This document shows, piece by piece, positions 61,554 through 64,000 of a DNA stretch of 64,000 nucleotides. This stretch comes from Sulfuriferula multivorans (GTDB lineage Bacteria > Pseudomonadota > Gammaproteobacteria > Burkholderiales > Sulfuriferulaceae). The notes beneath the pieces were generated by a model. It had not been told where the DNA came from. It saw only the letters and a program-made list of their open reading frames with translations, and ran no database searches. The first letter of the stretch is position 1. Each line of letters begins with the position of its first letter. The DNA is taken from the NCBI RefSeq assembly GCF_003851125.1, contig NZ_BGOW01000002.1, positions 1-64,000 on the forward strand. The letters run 5' to 3'. Both the position numbers and the translations under genes were made by a program.

Positions 61554-64000
61554 ATGTCATCACATTACGTCATTACCATGCCGCAGTTGTCCGACACCAT
61601 GACCGAAGGGGTTGTGGTGACTTGGGAGAAACAGGTCGGCGACAAAGTCGAGCGCGGCGATATTGTCGCCACTGTCGAAACCGACAAAGCCATCATGGAC
61701 GTGGAAGTATTCAAAGCCGGTTATCTGGCCGGCCCGTTGGCGGAAGTCGGCGCCACTGTTACTGTCAGCGGCGCACTGGGCTATATCACCGATACCCTGG
61801 GCGATCTCGCCATTGGTGAAGGCGAGGTTGTCACCGAACAGGCGGCCACCGAGATGATCCCGCACCAGGCCGGCATGCCGATTGTCATGCCACAGCTGTC
61901 CGACACCATGACCGAAGGCATCGTGGTGACCTGGGAAAAAGCCATCGGCGCCGCCCTCAAACGCGGCGACATCGTGGCTACAGTGGAAACCGACAAGGCC
62001 ATCATGGATGTGGAAGTGTTCCAGGAAGGTTTTCTGTCTGGCCCGCTGGCAGGCGTGGGCAGCACGGTGGAAGTGGCGCATCCGATGGCCTTCATCGTCA
62101 GCGACGCCGCTCAGGTGAACAATACCGAAGTCACCGTTTCCGCCGAACACAAGGTGATCGAAAGCCATCACCAGAAAGACAAGACTCCGATCTACGCCGC
62201 GGCGGCCAAATCCACGCCAGCAGCCACTCCCGCAGTGACCCAACCAGGTGCCAAACCGGTGGCCCGTCCGGCCGGTCGTCAGGCCAGCCCCTACGCACGC
62301 AAGTTGGCAGGCGAAATCGGTGTTGATTTGAGCCAGCTGGCCGGTTCCGGTCCGGCCGGCGTGATTGTCGCCCAGGACGTGGCGCGCGCCCGCCCGAGCA
62401 TGGCGCAAGTCGCCCACTCCCTGCCGCAGGTCGAAGTGCCCGGCACTGGCCGCCCCATGTCCTCGATGGAAAAGGCCGTGTCGCACGCGATGACGGCGGC
62501 GCTGACGCTGCCCACCTTCGATGTCACCTTCAACATCAAACCCGAGAAACTCATCGCTGCCGCCAAGGCGCGCAAGGTTTCGGTGACGGTAGCCATCGCC
62601 AAAGCCTGTTCCGTGGCCATGCTGAAGCACCCGATGCTGAACAATTGCTACCAGCCGGTGGACAAAATCGTCGAGCGCAGCAACCACGATTTCGGCGTTG
62701 CCGTCGCTGCCGATGGTGGCGGGCTGGTAGTGCCGATCCTGCACAACATCGAACAGAAATCCCTGGAGCAACTGCAGGCCGAGTGGAGCGACCTGATGCC
62801 GCGCGCCCGCGCCCGCAAGCTGTCGCCCAATGAATACGCCAGCCCGACTTTCACCATCTCCAACATGGGCATGTTCGGCGTCACCCACTTCACCGCCATC
62901 CCCACTCCCGGCATCGCCGCCATCATGGCCATCGCCGCTACCGGGCCGGACGGCATGCCGGTGAACATCACCGGCGATCATCGCGTGGTGAACGGCGCGC
63001 ACGTCGCCGCCTACCTGGCTGATTTGAAGAAAATTATCGAAAACCCGGAAAGCTGGCTGGAAGCAACCGCCACCAACCCGATTCCCGAAGGCGACTGGGA
63101 CTTTCCGGTCATCGTCATCGGCGGCGGTCCCGGCGGCGAAGACTGCGCACGCGACCTGGTCGAGCATGGCGTCAAGGCGGCAATGATCAACAACGCCCCG
63201 CTGCCTGGCGGCGAGTGCCTGTGGCGCGGTTGCATTCCGTCCAAGGCCTGGCGCCACAATGCCGACCTGATGCGCGACCGCGCCCACGACGCGGAAAAAG
63301 GCATCACCGGTACCAATACCCCCAAGCTTGACTGGGCAACACTGGAAACACGCCGCAAGGGCATCCTGCAAACCCGCGGCGAACTGGCGCTGAAAACCGA
63401 CAAGGGCGTCAAAATTGACGTACGCGAAGGCTTTGCCTCCTTTGTCGATGATCACACCATCAAGGTGCAGCCAGCCGGAGGCGAAGCCTACACCCTGCGC
63501 TTCGGCGCTGCAGTGATTGCGCCGGGCGCGCCGCCGTTCGTGCCGCCCATCCCGGGCGCGCTGGAAGGCCTGACCGGCGGCGGCGTGATTACTTCCGACA
63601 CCATCTGGAACCTGCCTGCCCCGCCAAAGAAAATGGCCATCGTAGGCGGCGGCGTCATCGGCGTGGAAATGGCGCAGATTTTCCGCGATTTCGGCACCGA
63701 GATTCTGATGCTGGAAGCCAGGGACCGCATTCTTGCCGAAGTCGAAGAAGAAATCGCCAAGCAGCTCACCGAGCTCCTCAAGCAGGAATTCAGCGTTGTC
63801 ACCAGCGCCAAAATCGGCAGCATTGCCGGTACACCTGGCAAAATGAAACTCGACTACGCCGACGCCGAGGGCAAAACCGCCAGCTTCGATTGCGATTATG
63901 TACTGATGGCTACCGGCAAGCGCCCCGACACCAGCAAGCTCAATCTGGAAGCCGCAGGCGTGCAACTGGATGGTGCGGCGATCAAGGTCGATACCCGTGG
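61554..64000 (+). CDS. Fused pyruvate dehydrogenase E2-E3 (dihydrolipoyl acetyltransferase / dihydrolipoyl dehydrogenase), C-terminus cut by window edge
   Basis: One open frame of 815 codons from the ATG at 61554 to the window end. Parts: lipoyl domain 1 with lipoyl-Lys45 (ETDKAIMDVEVF), lipoyl domain 2 with Lys148 (same motif), peripheral-subunit-binding domain (about 242-280; ASPYARKLAGEIGVDLSQL), acetyltransferase core (about 300-505), a roughly 15-residue join (NPESWLEATATNPIPEGDWD), then E3 with FAD motif GGGPGG (523-528), redox disulfide C555-LWRG-C560 and NAD motif GGGVIG (698-703). The E2 catalytic motif reads DHRVVNG (H476, N480) instead of DHRxxDG. About 170 residues of E3 are expected beyond the edge. 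Free E2 and E3 genes would normally be separate. Confidence 0.93.
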   Translation, partial: MSSHYVITMPQLSDTMTEGVVVTWEKQVGDKVERGDIVATVETDKAIMDVEVFKAGYLAGPLAEVGATVTVSGALGYITDTLGDLAIGEGEVVTEQAATEMIPHQAGMPIVMPQLSDTMTEGIVVTWEKAIGAALKRGDIVATVETDKAIMDVEVFQEGFLSGPLAGVGSTVEVAHPMAFIVSDAAQVNNTEVTVSAEHKVIESHHQKDKTPIYAAAAKSTPAATPAVTQPGAKPVARPAGRQASPYARKLAGEIGVDLSQLAGSGPAGVIVAQDVARARPSMAQVAHSLPQVEVPGTGRPMSSMEKAVSHAMTAALTLPTFDVTFNIKPEKLIAAAKARKVSVTVAIAKACSVAMLKHPMLNNCYQPVDKIVERSNHDFGVAVAADGGGLVVPILHNIEQKSLEQLQAEWSDLMPRARARKLSPNEYASPTFTISNMGMFGVTHFTAIPTPGIAAIMAIAATGPDGMPVNITGDHRVVNGAHVAAYLADLKKIIENPESWLEATATNPIPEGDWDFPVIVIGGGPGGEDCARDLVEHGVKAAMINNAPLPGGECLWRGCIPSKAWRHNADLMRDRAHDAEKGITGTNTPKLDWATLETRRKGILQTRGELALKTDKGVKIDVREGFASFVDDHTIKVQPAGGEAYTLRFGAAVIAPGAPPFVPPIPGALEGLTGGGVITSDTIWNLPAPPKKMAIVGGGVIGVEMAQIFRDFGTEILMLEARDRILAEVEEEIAKQLTELLKQEFSVVTSAKIGSIAGTPGKMKLDYADAEGKTASFDCDYVLMATGKRPDTSKLNLEAAGVQLDGAAIKVDTR

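Noticed and set aside
61560-63965. 801-codon open frame antisense to the E2-E3 gene
   Set aside because: It mirrors the codon pattern of the real gene on the other strand (GC-rich third positions leave no stops). Its translation is low-complexity His/Gly/Asp-rich with no family resemblance.

Overview
The window reads as a chromosomal segment of a motile, Gram-negative betaproteobacterium. The block murJ-ribF-ileS-lspA-slpA-ispH, the minor-pilin order fimU-pilV-pilW-pilX-pilY1-pilY2-pilE and the gene sequences fit Betaproteobacteria, perhaps Nitrosomonadales (Gallionellaceae/Sulfuricellaceae-like). The family-level guess is inference only. Coding density is high and most genes are core.

Layout. 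1-18.5 kb: one long leftward flagellar and chemotaxis block (flgB-C-D-E-F-G-H-I-J-K-L, then a CheZ-like gene, cheY, cheA, cheW and a truncated chemoreceptor), with flgA, flgM (behind a clear sigma-28 site), flgN and an HDOD-GAF gene running rightward. 18.6-22.2 kb: a leftward copper-type module (small exported proteins, a TolC-family lipoprotein, a Tat-exported multicopper oxidase). 22.2-31.1 kb: HU, then murJ, ribF, ileS, lspA, slpA and ispH, interrupted by two related YefM-YoeB toxin-antitoxin modules. 31.1-32.2 kb: a VapBC module lying between ispH and a second, 92%-identical copy of the ispH 3' end. 32.4-39.4 kb: the type IV pilus minor-pilin/PilY1 operon. 39.5-42.8 kb: thiO, a glycosyltransferase, an IS3-type transposase stump, tRNA-Val(CAC) and a pseudouridine synthase. 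42.9-54.4 kb: housekeeping genes (aspartic protease, orn, M48 protease, cytochrome c, phhB, rsgA, DsrE, CBS, yajQ, ppnP, argDFG, sodB, a membrane protein with a tiny coupled ORF, DUF3579, rpsT). 54.7-59.3 kb: a GAF-PAS-PAS-GGDEF diguanylate cyclase, aroC and an M17 aminopeptidase. 59.4-64 kb: a pyruvate dehydrogenase locus, pdhA-pdhB followed by one long gene that joins a complete E2 (two lipoyl domains) to E3.

Most notable points: (1) the E2-E3 fusion, open for 815 codons to the window edge, with Asn instead of Asp in the E2 catalytic motif, and a strong intrinsic terminator-like hairpin between it and pdhB; (2) the ispH 3'-end duplication around vapBC, whose mostly synonymous differences suggest replacement by a foreign 3' end rather than decay of a duplicate; (3) a CheZ-like protein with an apparently conserved D-x-x-x-Q phosphatase motif encoded in the gap between flgL and cheY; (4) a 34-codon membrane ORF coupled by ATGA overlap to a urate-oxidase-N-like membrane gene; (5) a very stable UUCG hairpin at the start of the diguanylate cyclase gene.

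Limits: all assignments come from reading motifs and context by eye; no database searches were possible. The first and last genes are cut by the window edges.
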